Shown here: positions 11,450 to 20,670 of the stretch, in pieces
Position numbering within the stretch: position 1 is the first letter of the stretch
Layout: each line of letters opens with the position of its first letter
Source of the DNA: Carex sylvatica
Taxonomy: Eukaryota; Streptophyta; Magnoliopsida; Poales; Cyperaceae
Length of the DNA: 64,000 nt
Direction: 5' to 3'
Assembly (NCBI GenBank): GCA_964058845.1
Contig: CAXKVR010000093.1
Location: forward strand, 434,001 to 498,000
Notes under the pieces: generated by a model
Databases searched by the model: none
Told to the model about the DNA's origin: nothing
What the model saw: the letters and a program-made list of their open reading frames with translations, nothing else
Position numbers and translations under genes: made by a program

Positions 11450-11761
11450 TAGTAGAGGTGGTTGTGCCCCAAAATGGGAACTCAAGAGAAATTGCTAGGC
11501 TCTCATAAGAGCAGTGGGAATTCAAGTCAACTTTTATCCCGATCGGATCCCCATCCATATTGACTTTGACAAAAAGACAACCACTACTGAGGCGGCTCTT
11601 CTCCTGGCCCTTGGCAAGACTGGCCATTTGAGAAGCCAATGCTACGGCCTTTCTGATTGGCCTTCCTAGGTATGTCATTGTCGGGCTCCGCCTTGGAGAG
11701 ATTGACGAGGCTATTCATCAAAAATGCTCTTACTGGTGGCCATCCTACCACTGCCTGGTTG
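11450..11761 (-). pseudogene. Captured AUX/IAA exon 2, copy 2 (domains II and III)
   Basis: Second copy of the fragment at 9172-9487, in the same orientation and about 2.3 kb away. The degron keeps the canonical core, QAVVGWPPVRAF. Domain III is readable as [20 protein letters not shown]. The two parts are in different frames because two bases are missing after the SNG codons, where copy 1 is intact; copy 1 has a different frameshift. The two copies therefore decayed independently after the duplication inside the element. Followed on the minus strand by the exon-3 fragment at 10759-10861. Confidence 0.88.
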
Positions 11762-12059
11762 CTAAGATTAAAAAAAAAAAAAATTTAAAGAGCAATGATC
11801 CAGTGAATTCAAGACTTTTTGAGAGAAAAATAAGCAATAAAATAATCAATAATAAAAGATCTAAAACTCAAATAGCAAAATTGACCAAACGAATGGTTAA
11901 TTTCGTGTGCATGTAAAAAATTGCAACACTTTGGTTCCATTTTGTGGCGTCATGCAGAGGAAAAAGGAATGCCCATAAATCGTCCCACCAGTCCATTTTG
12001 CAAATTAGCCCATTAAAATGAAACATAGATTTAACCAAGATCTGAAAGGACCAAGAGAG
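11762..12059. other. CACTA interior spacer
   Basis: Includes a poly-T/poly-A run at about 11768-11785 directly before the AUX/IAA acceptor. Nothing else recognised. Confidence 0.4.
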
Positions 12060-12480
12060 AGGAAACTCACGCCTTTCGTTTTGCGGATCTGGCCTCTGAG
12101 GCCACAAATCTGACAACTGAGTTCAGCATGCATAGGATCGATTTGCACCTAGATCTCGACTGAGAACTCCGACAGTCTTCCCATGATGAGAACTGCAAAA
12201 GAACCAATCAAATCAGATAAAAGTTAACAAAATTTGCAAAAAACGAAAAAAAAAAAAAAAAACGAAAATAGAGGTAGAGAGGAGGTGGTGCGAACGGGTA
12301 GCGGTTTGGGGCGACGGAATCGACTGAGGCGGGAAGAGAACGGCTCAGCGGAGGCAAAGGGGAACGGGAAAGTGAAGGACGAGCGCCAATCGAAGACAGG
12401 ACGAGCTCCGAGCAGAGGTAGACAACGGACAGAGGCCGAGCGCCATATCGCGTCCAAACTTCAGAGAGGGAGAGAACGGT
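12060..12480 (-). pseudogene. Unidentified captured 5' gene end (exon-like, GC-richer)
   Basis: The base composition changes sharply to GC-rich here. On the minus strand a CT-rich leader (about 12480-12260) is followed by a T-run, a possible acceptor and, at about 12185, an ATG opening MGRLSEFSVEI, a stop, then ELSCQICGLRGQIRKTKG ending at a GTGAGT-like donor near 12070. This looks like the 5' UTR and first exons of a plant gene. I do not recognise the protein and it has an internal stop. The open frames on both strands of the purine-rich leader are compositional. Confidence 0.35.
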
Positions 12481-13080
12481 TCTGATCGGGTTGTGAGTTA
12501 ATTTTACCGAAAAGGGAAGGAAAAGAGGGGCGGGGGAAAGCCAAATTAAACCCTAGGCGAAAATTTTGTGAACTTTCGGTGAAATTTTGGGAGGGAACCG
12601 ACTTAAAATTTTGGACTGCGTTACAAAACTAAAAAGACGCTACCCACAGGCCACAGAGAAGAAAGATACAAAGGGGTTTTCTTATACTATAAGTTAACAT
12701 AATATTTGTATTTATGTTGGACCGTCCGATGATCGTTATGCACGAATTTTAAAGGATCTTGTACATCACTTATCATACGATCTGAAAGCTTAATAGTTAT
12801 AAATCATCCAATACATGTACAATAATAAATATGAAAAAATTATTTTTTTTTATATTTTTATTTTCCTTACATTTTATGTATACATGTCATTTTTATAAAC
12901 TTTTGTCATTATATGCACCTTCAAATTAAAAAAAAATATTTGGACCGTTCATTTTTAAGTGAGCGATCGAACGGTCGATCTGAAATAAAATGATTTTAAA
13001 TTTGTTTTGAAATGATCAAGGAAACCCATTGAACATAACCAACATAGAAATTATGAAGTTTGATTGTGTCTGAGTTTCGA
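12481..13080. other. CACTA interior, MITE-like but unresolved
   Basis: AT-rich stretch with words such as GACCGTCCGATGATCG and GACCGTTCATTTTTAAGTG that recur in plant MITEs. I could not define ends. Confidence 0.35.
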
Positions 13081-13084
13081 TCCA

Positions 13085-13491
13085 ATGTGAAGTGTGTATG
13101 GCCCTTCGATCTTTCAATATTCTGTCGGCTTGATGGATAGGTGAATAAAAATAAAATTTCATCAAACTTTGCTGTAGGAAAATAAATTCAGTGCTTTTTA
13201 ATTTCAACGGTTCCGATCGACCAACAGACGACGTGTTTACGTGCACCTTTATTAACTCACAAAGTAAGAGTTTATGAAGCATAGAACATAAACTCTTGCT
13301 TTGTTAATTAATGAAGGCATACGTAAACACTTCGTCTGTTGTTCGATCGGAACCGTTGAAATTAAAGAGCACTGAATTTATTTTCCTGCAGCGAAGTTTG
13401 ATGAAATTTTATTTTTATTTACCTATCCATCAAGCCGACAGAATATTGAAAGATCGAAGGGCCATACACACTTCAAATCTGAACCGTTTGA
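13085..13491. repeat. Long near-perfect foldback (arms about 200 bp)
   Basis: Positions 13085-13278 pair with 13288-13491 in reverse complement at high identity. The loop is about 9 bases, and the arms include the shared word AACCGTTGAAATTAAA. The same peptide-like frame appears on opposite strands of the two arms, which is a consequence of the palindrome. It could be a MITE or foldback unit inside the CACTA element. A transcript through it would form a long double-stranded RNA. Confidence 0.8.
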
Positions 13492-13789
13492 TAGATGATA
13501 TGTTGCTCTAATTACTAATGGACACCTCCAATTTAACAATACTGTGTCACCGTCTCCTTTTTTTCTTTTCTTTTTTTCTCTGAACTCAGAGAGGTCCGGA
13601 TGGTCCTATTGTTCAATGACTCACTGACCATTCGATCCACATTAAGATGCGTGTAACCTACTTCAATATTTGTTGCTTGAATGCTCAAGTTTCGTGCGCA
13701 CATATCTTTTGAAAATCGGACGGTGATGAATCTTATTGGACTCAATTTTCGTGAACACCTAATTTATTTTCCTGAAACAAACGGGACGG

Positions 13790-13987
13790 TGATGAGCGAA
13801 TTCGCATCCCCTGAGATATCTCATATTTTGCGTGACCTTTTGGAAAATCTCAACCGTTGGAATACGTTCTATGCGAATCTCAATGCTCAAATAATACTGG
13901 CCCCCTATGTCACCCCCGAATAGGCACCGGACACGTCGGTCACGCAAAATATGAGATATCTCAGAGGATACGCACTCGTGATGAGCT
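13790..13987. repeat. MITE-like inverted repeat
   Basis: GAGATATCTCATATTTTGCG on the left (ending at 13837 with TGACC) pairs exactly with the right arm beginning at 13938. The similarity extends outward through GCATCCCCTGAG and CTCAGAGGATACGC. The CTCAGAGGATACG end word also occurs near 14860 and 57600, so the unit belongs to a dispersed family. Confidence 0.55.
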
Positions 13988-13999
13988 CTCCCTGCCGCT

Positions 14000-15033
14000 A
14001 TTTCAGCGATGAGTTCTCCCCTCACCCTTCTTTTTTCCTCCGTGTCCCTCTCTCAAGCCGCACGGTGATGAGCTCTCCCTGCCGCTCATCCGGCCTACGA
14101 CCGCGCCGCCCGCCTCAATCTGGCTATGTCACCTCCCGCCTCTGCACAATCGCCCTCTATCCTCTCTAACTTCCTTCTGATTTTGAGAACGGTATATTCC
14201 CTCAACCTTAAACCGTTATTTACTTAAAAGATATTAGAAATTAGAAATTAGAAATTAGAAGGAGAACTAGAAATTAGAAGTAGAAGTAATAATGGTTTTT
14301 TCTCCCCTCTTATAAGATCAAACCGAGCTAGCTAGATTTAATAGACCTAAATCTTGACATAATAGTTGAGTTCAGTCTAGTTTCTCTCATCATAATGGTT
14401 AAGTCCAATTTAATCAAATTGAGCCTTAATTTGTTAGTAATAGGCAGGCATCTACTACCACTTTAAATTAAATAAATAAAAAGTTTTATGTTGGTAGTTA
14501 GAATCAAAGAAATGAAATTATTTCACTCATGTGCAATATAGGAACTGAATGTCATAACTTAATCAGATTGACATTTAAGTTTCTACAGCATAATCTTTTT
14601 TTTTTTGATATACTGAGGTTGTATAGGGGCAGAAAAGGATACACTTAAGTACATATTTCTACAGTATACCTTTTTATTGTACCAGTACTATTCAATTCTG
14701 TATGATACCTGTGTGTACATATTTTCTGAAATCTTGGCTGATGTTCCATGGAAAACACTTGATCCAACCATACCCATAAATGTACCAGGAATTCGCATTC
14801 CGAATAGGCATTGTTAAAAAGATGGCCCAGTTTTAGGTAAACTGAAAATTTTAGATATCTCAGAGGATACGGACTCCTGTACCAGTGGGGTATGATGCAT
14901 CAGTACTGTTACTGAGAGTTCAACTGTTTTTTTAGTATTTGTTATGTATAGGGACCTCTCATAATCTTACTTTTTTTTTTTTTTTTTCAGAAAATAAGTT
15001 GTGGTACACACCAGTCAATGAACAATAAAAAGT
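14000..15033. other. CACTA interior: GC-richer patch, microsatellite, spacer
   Basis: 14000-14170 is GC-rich and may be part of another captured 5' exon (CTCTCCCTGCCGCT occurs twice, 13985 and 14073). Positions 14230-14275 hold an (ATTAGAA)n-type short repeat. The rest is AT-rich. No protein recognised. Confidence 0.4.
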
Positions 15034-15037
15034 CTTG

Positions 15038-15142
15038 CATTAAAGATAGTTCAACAAGCATTGGATAATGCAAACTTCACATAGGAGAATTTATCAGCGG
15101 TTGCAGTAACTATTGGCCCAGGCCTTGGTCTTTGTCTAAAAG
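15038..15142 (+). pseudogene. Captured GCP1/OSGEPL1 exon (organellar t6A synthase)
   Basis: The plus strand reads KIVQQALDNANFT, a TAG stop, then ENLSAVAVTIGPGLGLCLK before a GTATAT donor. The VAVTIGPGL-LCL block is diagnostic of the TsaD/Kae1/Qri7 family. The surrounding wording fits the plant mitochondrial/plastid form (GCP1, OSGEPL1), which makes N6-threonylcarbamoyl-adenosine in tRNA. An in-frame stop and the lack of neighbouring exons show it is a dead fragment. It lies on the opposite strand from the AUX/IAA and eIF2B fragments, so it was probably picked up in a separate event. The 5' border is uncertain. Confidence 0.65.
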
Positions 15143-16780
15143 GTATATGTTCTTTTTTCATGATTTTTCATTTGGTCATGTTTGTGTTATTAAATGGGTC
15201 GGCTGAGTTGTGCCATTATTGAAACTTTCATGATTTTCCATTTGGTCAACCCTTGTTATGGTGAACTATAATGCTAGAAACTTATGTCTAAGCATATCTC
15301 TTATCTTACTATTGTCAACCCTTGTTATGATATTCTAGAAATTTCGGTGCAGGTGGAAAGGATGCTTGGGAGGGCGTCTAAGCATATCTCTTATCTTACT
15401 TTTCTATTTTTCTATATCTTAGGAGATCAATCAAGTGGATGTTGGCCGTTCAGATGAATTTCCTGTTGATTGGATTGCTTGTGAGCGTCTGGTAAAACCT
15501 AGCTATAGAATCAAGTGTTTTACTTATAAGATGTTTTTGTTATGACATTTCAATATTAGAAACCTAATCATACTGGTTTCACTTGACTTGAACCCTGAAT
15601 GGGTCCCAAAAATCAGACCAAACTTAATGAAGCCGTTCCTTACCACCATGAGATAATTTCCTTTTATATTTTTCATTTTGCAATCAACAAGTCAAAAGTT
15701 AATTACAATATTTTTTTATAACATTGAATATTTTTCAAATTTGCAATTGGTCAGGATAGCATTGCTTTAGAATATGAACTTTTGTATCTTGGCATTCAAT
15801 TTTGCAATTAATTGAGTGTTTTTTGTAATTTTGAGAAATATTGGAGTTTTTTACTATTAGTACTGTAATTTTGCTTGTTGCAAATCATCATGAGAAATAT
15901 TGGCTTATTTTAAGTAGGATGTGAAAAAAATATGTGAACAAATCAAGAGAAATATTGGGTTTTTTTAAGTAGGATGTGAAATATATTATCTTTACTAAAT
16001 TGATTATGGTTGGTGTCAAGTATTTTAGGGTAATATGGTAATAATTTGCGGTTTTTGGTCTTGAAATTTCGATTCTTTCATATTTTGATTAAACTCAGCC
16101 AATTCTAAGTAAAAACATTGATTTATTAATTAGTACGTATTATGTGTGTCAAAATTTCATGAAACTATATAGAAGTTTGTTCTGCCTTTTTATTCATAGC
16201 ATTAAAAAATTAAAATATAGATCGGTGGTATAAATTTTTTTTATAAATAATTCAAAAAATTTAATTTGATATATGTTAAGTTCCAGTGGTAAAACAAAAA
16301 AAGAGAGTAATAATTAAATTTGATATTTTTTATATTGAAAATGGAATTATTGTCAATAATATTATTTACAAAATTTATCTATTATAGTTAGTACTATATT
16401 TATCTATTCCGAGAAATCAATGATTATTTTAAGGAAAACTTCAAGTTTTTTCCATGTTATGCCATTCTGAATTTATAATGAGAATCTTACTATTATGATA
16501 AATATTATTTATTTACTCGTTTGTTAATTATCACCACGGCAGGAGTATTGTTTTGTGAAATTGGAGGAATAAATCTATAACTAGTTTAAAACAAAAAAAT
16601 TGAAGTAAATTAAAAATTAATCGGACGAACAGGCATGAAGCAAAAATACTTGAAATTAAGAATTAGTCCGATCTGGCGGTGAGACAAAATTGTCATTGAA
16701 ACTGGAGTCTGTTTTGTTTATGTTGAACAGGAGAGAAAAAGAAGCAGCTCAATTTTCCTGGACAGCTCACAGTCACAAAA
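15143..16780. other. CACTA interior with one further exon-like segment
   Basis: At 15423-15491 an open segment behind a CTTAG acceptor and before GTAAAAC reads EINQVDVGRSDEFPVDWIAC. I do not recognise it. The sequence TCTAAGCATATCTCTTATCT is duplicated (15289 and 15379). The remaining 1.3 kb is AT-rich without coding signal. Confidence 0.4.
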
Positions 16781-16935
16781 ACACCTTTTTATCTCCATAA
16801 ACAAATTAGAGTCGGAGGGACAGCTCGCACAGCAACACCTTCCTGATCCGCCGCTTCTACTCCTCCCTTCGCTTCCACAGGGGCCACTGCCATTGTCATC
16901 AATTCCATGTAGGCAGTCCTGGAGTATTTCTCGGC
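16781..16935 (-). pseudogene. Unidentified captured exon near right CACTA end
   Basis: Behind a TATTGCAG acceptor on the minus strand the sequence is GC-richer and open: AEKYSRTAYMELMTMAVAPV, then EAKGGVEAADQ, running to a stop near 16790. The composition and acceptor suggest a captured exon. No family recognised. Confidence 0.3.
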
Positions 16936-17149
16936 TGCAATACCAATTAATTTTGTAGCAACAGTTAAAATTTGGGGCAATTCCAATTAATTTCGGGCAA
17001 CCAATTAATTTCGTGGAAATTGAATTAATCGGTAGCAATAGTTAAAATTTGTCGCAACCAACTACAATCGTGGCAACATCGTTAATTTATTGCATCGATT
17101 TTCTTTTCAGTTGCAATAAGGTGTTGCACAAATTGAATACGCTGATTTT

Positions 17150-17500
17150 AGGTGAAGGTACGTACCTTGTTAATAGAGCCCAGGGAAAGCGTGGATGAAT
17201 ATGCCGAAGGAGGAGGACATAAGGTTTTGGGAATAGTGGATGCTGGGATGGAGATAAGCGGAGGAGAAGAACAGAAAAGAGGTGAGCGGAGGAGGAGAAG
17301 GGAAAAATTGAGGTGAGCGGAGGAGGAGAAGGGAGGAGACAATCAGAAGAGGGAGAAGGGAAGGTGAGCGGAAGACTCTTGAAGGAGGTGGCGAAGGAGG
17401 AGAGTAGCTCGTTAATTTTTAGAATTGTCGATGCAAGGAGAAGATGAAGAAATGGAGGTGAACGGTAGAGGAGAGGAGACAGAAGGTTGTTTTGCATCTT
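17150..17500. repeat. Purine-rich GAGGTGAGCGGAGGAGG repeat segment
   Basis: The plus strand carries imperfect repeats of GTGAGCGGAGGAGGAGAAG. The minus strand is CT-rich and gives Ser/Pro-rich frames ending at a GTACGT donor (about 17158). It may be a captured 5' exon, but the coding appearance can arise from the repeat alone. Confidence 0.4.
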
Positions 17501-17539
17501 TACCCTCTCAAAGTTAAAATTTTACTACAAGTACAAATA

Positions 17540-17772
17540 TACGTGATCTGGAGGCACTTAGCAACGAACATAGATGTTGCGATAACAGCAATATTGGTCG
17601 CAATAATTTTTTTCGGACTACCACTGAATTTTGTTGCAATAATAATTATTTTGTTGCAATAAATACATTCTATTACAACTAATTAGTTTAGTAGCAATAT
17701 TATTAATTTATTGCAACTAATTAGTTTATTAGTTGCAATGTGTTGTTGCAATATATTATATTTGGTGTAGTG
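17540..17772. repeat. Right subterminal repeats of the CACTA element
   Basis: Repeated TTGCAATAA / TAGTTGCAAT words mirror the left subterminal region. A second patch of the same words lies at about 16930-17110. The final 12 bases are the terminal inverted repeat. Confidence 0.75.
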
Positions 17773-18432
17773 TCAAATGTAATCTATTTTTTGACAAAGC
17801 AAACGTAATCTTGAAAATTGATAGTGAGGCCATTGTAATTTATTTTTCACATTTTAAATTATTTTCTAGCACTTAATTTGTGTCAACAGGTCTTGGGAAG
17901 CCCAAGTTACAATGTACTATATGCTCGATCGTTGTTATAGATAGTTTATTGCATTACAATAACATTTGTTCGTACCTAGAAGAATAAAAAGTAAATACCT
18001 TGTTGTGTTATATTCTCCATAAATTGCTCTGAATCTCTAAATCTAAATGTCTATTGACTTTCCCGCCAAATAAATCAGACCTGAATTAAAAAGAAAAGAA
18101 AAAGGGCTTACCCTAGATCATCATTGTATAGAAAGCACAATTAAATTTTTGAATGTGAATTTAAGAGAGTCGGTGTATATTTGTGTAACGATCATAAAGG
18201 ACAAGATTAGAGCAAAGACATATTAAGCAACCGATAGAATTTAAAATGAAATTTAACCACGGGGTTCATGTTTTCATGTAAGGATGCTTGAATTGCAGCT
18301 ACCAGCTAATGTATAAAATGTAAATTTCGATCCACAAGTATATTTTCATATGAAGATTATGTTGAATGGATTAGATCGGCTGTTTGGACTTTTAAAACGA
18401 AGTTATTGATCCATAGTATAGACCAATCTGCA

Positions 18433-18540
18433 CTATCCATAGTAATATTGCCTTAATCTATTATTATAATTATAATGATTATTGTTGATGTTGGTTTGTT
18501 TCTTCTTCTTCTTCTTCTTGATCTTATTGTTATGATTATA
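18433..18540. repeat. (CTT)n microsatellite, length differs between Y copies
   Basis: TTTCTTCTTCTTC runs of different lengths: longest in Y1, shortest in Y2 (about 28570), intermediate in Y3 (about 40060). The open frame across it on the minus strand is low-complexity Lys/Asn and not a gene. Confidence 0.6.
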
Positions 18541-18976
18541 TTTAATTTTTTTCAACTTGGCTGTTGATATTTGGTGATATTTTCCTGTTAAGAAAAAAAT
18601 GAAACCAAAATCATATGTGAAGTTATACGCATTAATTGCAACGAAATTAAATTTGTGTTGTTTTTTTGCTCTGAATTGAGCCAACGTAATCTCCTCTCTG
18701 AGTAGCAAGAAAAAAACAACTCCTACGAAGCAAAAATCATAAAAGCCTTACGACTCCAATATACAATAAATGGAGATAGACCTAATCCCTAGTGAACTAC
18801 CAAGAACTTACCAATCAGTAGCAGCATCTGGCTATATATCTAATATCACTAATGTGGCTAGAATCCCGGATGATAAAAAAAAATTTAAACTACAACAACC
18901 TTTTTGCTTGCCAAGTAAAAATGGCAATGGTGTAAGCCTCAATACAAATTATGGAAGTCCATAATGACAGCTCTAT

Positions 18977-19850
18977 ATGAACATCTTTTTTTCTTTAACA
19001 TTCTGTGTTGGATTGAGAGCATCTTTTTTCTTTAAACATCATTTGAAAGGTGTGGCCCCATTTTGCAATTGTTTTATAAGAAGAGTAATTGGAGATGGCA
19101 GGGGTATAATTTTCTGGGAGGATAATTGGGAAGAGAAAATTATGAAAACAAGATTCTATATCTTCTACATATTTGCAAGGGAGAAGGAAGCATCACTTCG
19201 TACCGTGCTACATATTGATGATCTATCGGTCCTGTTTAGACCGGTTCTGTCAGAACAGGCACAAACTGAAATTAACTATTTTTTCCAAGTTGTAGCTCAG
19301 ACAAGGTTGGTAATGTCAAAAGGACATGCAACTAGATGATGCTATTTGGAAGGGGCAAGCAAGCGGGCCTTTTACGGTGAATTCGGCATATTTCACTTTC
19401 AAAAATGGACCAATACAACATAATGTCAAATTAAAGAGTTTATGGAAACTTTTAGTGCCACCCCGTTTCAAAATATTTGCATGGCTCCTGCTTCTAAATA
19501 GAATATTAAATATAGAAAATCTGAACAAAACATCTTTTTAGAGACTGTCCTTCTTCAAAGCAGCTGTATATTGGAAAGTTCAATGGAAGTTTTCATCAGT
19601 TTGGGTACCAGGTGACGACAACCATTCATTTTGGAACATTTTTGTTGGATAAAACAAGGACGAAACGGCTACGAGAGCTGCTGCTAATCGCCATATTCGT
19701 CTTGTGGAGAGAGAGATGCACAAGGACTTTTGTTGGTTTTTTCTGTTTTGCTTTGCCAAAGACGTTTTGTACTCTGTTTTTTCTTTTTGTTTTTCTAATT
19801 TTATTTTGCTTACTCGTTTGTAAATACACCAAGGGGTTTAATCTTTAAAC
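18977..19850 (+). pseudogene. LINE ORF2 C-terminal fragment (Y1)
   Basis: Three consecutive frames read like the 3' end of a plant L1-type LINE. First RRVIGDGRGIIFWEDNW; then FTVNSAYFTFKN and LWKLLVPPRFKIFAWLLL (the zf-RVT region); then LLLIAIFVLWRERC. At least two frameshifts or stops separate them, and endonuclease and reverse transcriptase core are missing. The fragment ends about 370 bp before the start codon of peptide gene B and is kept at the same position in Y2 and Y3, so it was present before the block duplicated. Confidence 0.75.
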
Positions 19851-20069
19851 ACCTAAAAACTGTACCAATTGCTGTTAACAAAAGAATTTATGGGTAAACA
19901 AATGAACACTATAAAAAAAAGGTTTGTTTCTCAATTGTTGGACTAAGTCAAACAAATGAACACTAAAAAATGTACCAATGAGCTTCCTGAGGCCTTGAGT
20001 CCTATGTATTGGATGCATGTGAAGTACAATCATTTGTTTGATAAAAAAAAAAAGGGAAACTTTCTTTGA

Positions 20070-20158
20070 ATTGGTCTAACCAATAAAAAATCGTTGCCAA
20101 TCTTGGCGAGGTCAACTTCTTATATTTGAGAGTGATTATGTTGCATCTACTATAAATT
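20070..20158 (+). promoter_or_regulatory. Promoter of peptide gene B
   Basis: A perfect dyad ATTGG-TCTAA-CCAAT (20070-20084) lies about 66 bp before a TATA box CTATAAATT (20150-20158), which is about 62 bp before the start codon. The same arrangement is present at all five intact copies. Confidence 0.6.
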
Positions 20159-20220
20159 AAAATGACTCATTTTCTCAATAGCATCAAACATCAGGAGCTC
20201 ACAAAAGAGAAACAAAAAAA

Positions 20221-20670
20221 ATGCCGCACAAGTTTTACAAAGTACTCTCCATTGTCATGCTACTGATACTTGTCCTTCCTTGCTCTTTCCTAGCTCCTGC
20301 TTCAGCTGCAAGAACTATTGTGAACACTCTGTCAACCGGTGAGTCTGGTCACCCTTCCTTTTTTCCCTTGTTTGCACAATTCTATTTTTGTCACATCTCT
20401 GTATTTCTAACTTGTAGGGCTCTCGAAGACCATTTTATTCTAGTGACCAATAAAATTTTCTTTTATATACTCATAATCCATATGTTATTGAAGTATATTT
20501 TCCCTAACTTTTCAGTTAAGGAAAGATATGATCCGATGAGCAATGATTTATCCGGCAAGACCGGAGAACATATAACACTAACTGCACGAAAGCTGAGTGA
20601 CACCTACTCCCAAAATCCATATTACAGTCCCCGACCTCGGTCACGGCCACCTTCAAGAAGATGGCCTTGA
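20221..20670 (+). CDS. Small secreted peptide precursor, copy B (Y-type)
   Basis: Two exons, 20221-20338 and 20516-20670, join with a phase-1 GT-AG intron (GTGAGT ... TTTTCAG) into a 90-residue protein. Residues 1-29 are a clear signal peptide: MPHKFYK, a Leu/Ile/Val core, then APASA with cleavage predicted after Ala29. The remaining 61 residues have no Cys. They contain RYDPMSNDLSGKTGEHI, RKLSDTYSQ, then a Tyr-Tyr, Pro/Arg-rich tail ending PPSRRWP. Such a build (secreted, short, Cys-free, conserved C-terminus) is typical of post-translationally processed signalling peptides; that role is inferred. I do not recognise a named family. The start is fixed by the first ATG after a TATA box and by the signal peptide. 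This copy has Asn73 where D and F have Asp. The 177-bp intron is open and a multiple of three, so retention would give 149 residues. Confidence 0.8.
   Translation: MPHKFYKVLSIVMLLILVLPCSFLAPASAARTIVNTLSTGESGHPSFFPLFAQFYFCHISVFLTCRALEDHFILVTNKIFFYILIIHMLLKYIFPNFSVKERYDPMSNDLSGKTGEHITLTARKLSDTYSQNPYYSPRPRSRPPSRRWP

Larger units (their letters stand above)
7025..17772. mobile_element. Complete 10.7-kb CACTA (En/Spm) transposon with captured gene fragments
   Basis: The element starts CACTACTCCAAAA and ends TTTGGTGTAGTG (reverse complement CACTACACCAAA), the classic CACTA termini. It is flanked on both sides by the 3-bp duplication TCA (7022-7024 and 17773-17775). Empty sites survive in the other array units at 26815-26817 and 39326-39328, so the borders are directly visible. 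Both ends carry dense subterminal TTGCAA/GCAACCAAA repeats. I found no TNP1/TNP2-like transposase, so it is probably non-autonomous. The interior holds exons of an AUX/IAA gene, of eIF2B-epsilon and of GCP1, plus unidentified 5'-exon-like segments. It inserted into unit 1 only. Confidence 0.9.

Noticed and set aside
12224..12485. Opposite-strand frames of 77 and 83 codons
   Set aside because: Produced by the purine/pyrimidine-rich leader. Open on both strands with Arg/Glu or Ser/Pro/Phe bias; treated as a possible captured 5' UTR only.
13016..13511. Two similar protein-like frames on opposite strands
   Set aside because: They are the two arms of one palindrome, so the similarity is structural and not a gene pair.
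18433..18708. 91-codon minus-strand frame
   Set aside because: Low-complexity Lys/Asn/Tyr run created by a CTT microsatellite whose length differs between copies.
18770..18964. 64-codon ATG-started frame upstream of the LINE fragment (MEIDLIPSELPRTYQ)
   Set aside because: No recognisable domain, disrupted in Y2 by a T-run, and conserved only as part of the duplicated block. It may be more LINE debris, but I cannot show it.
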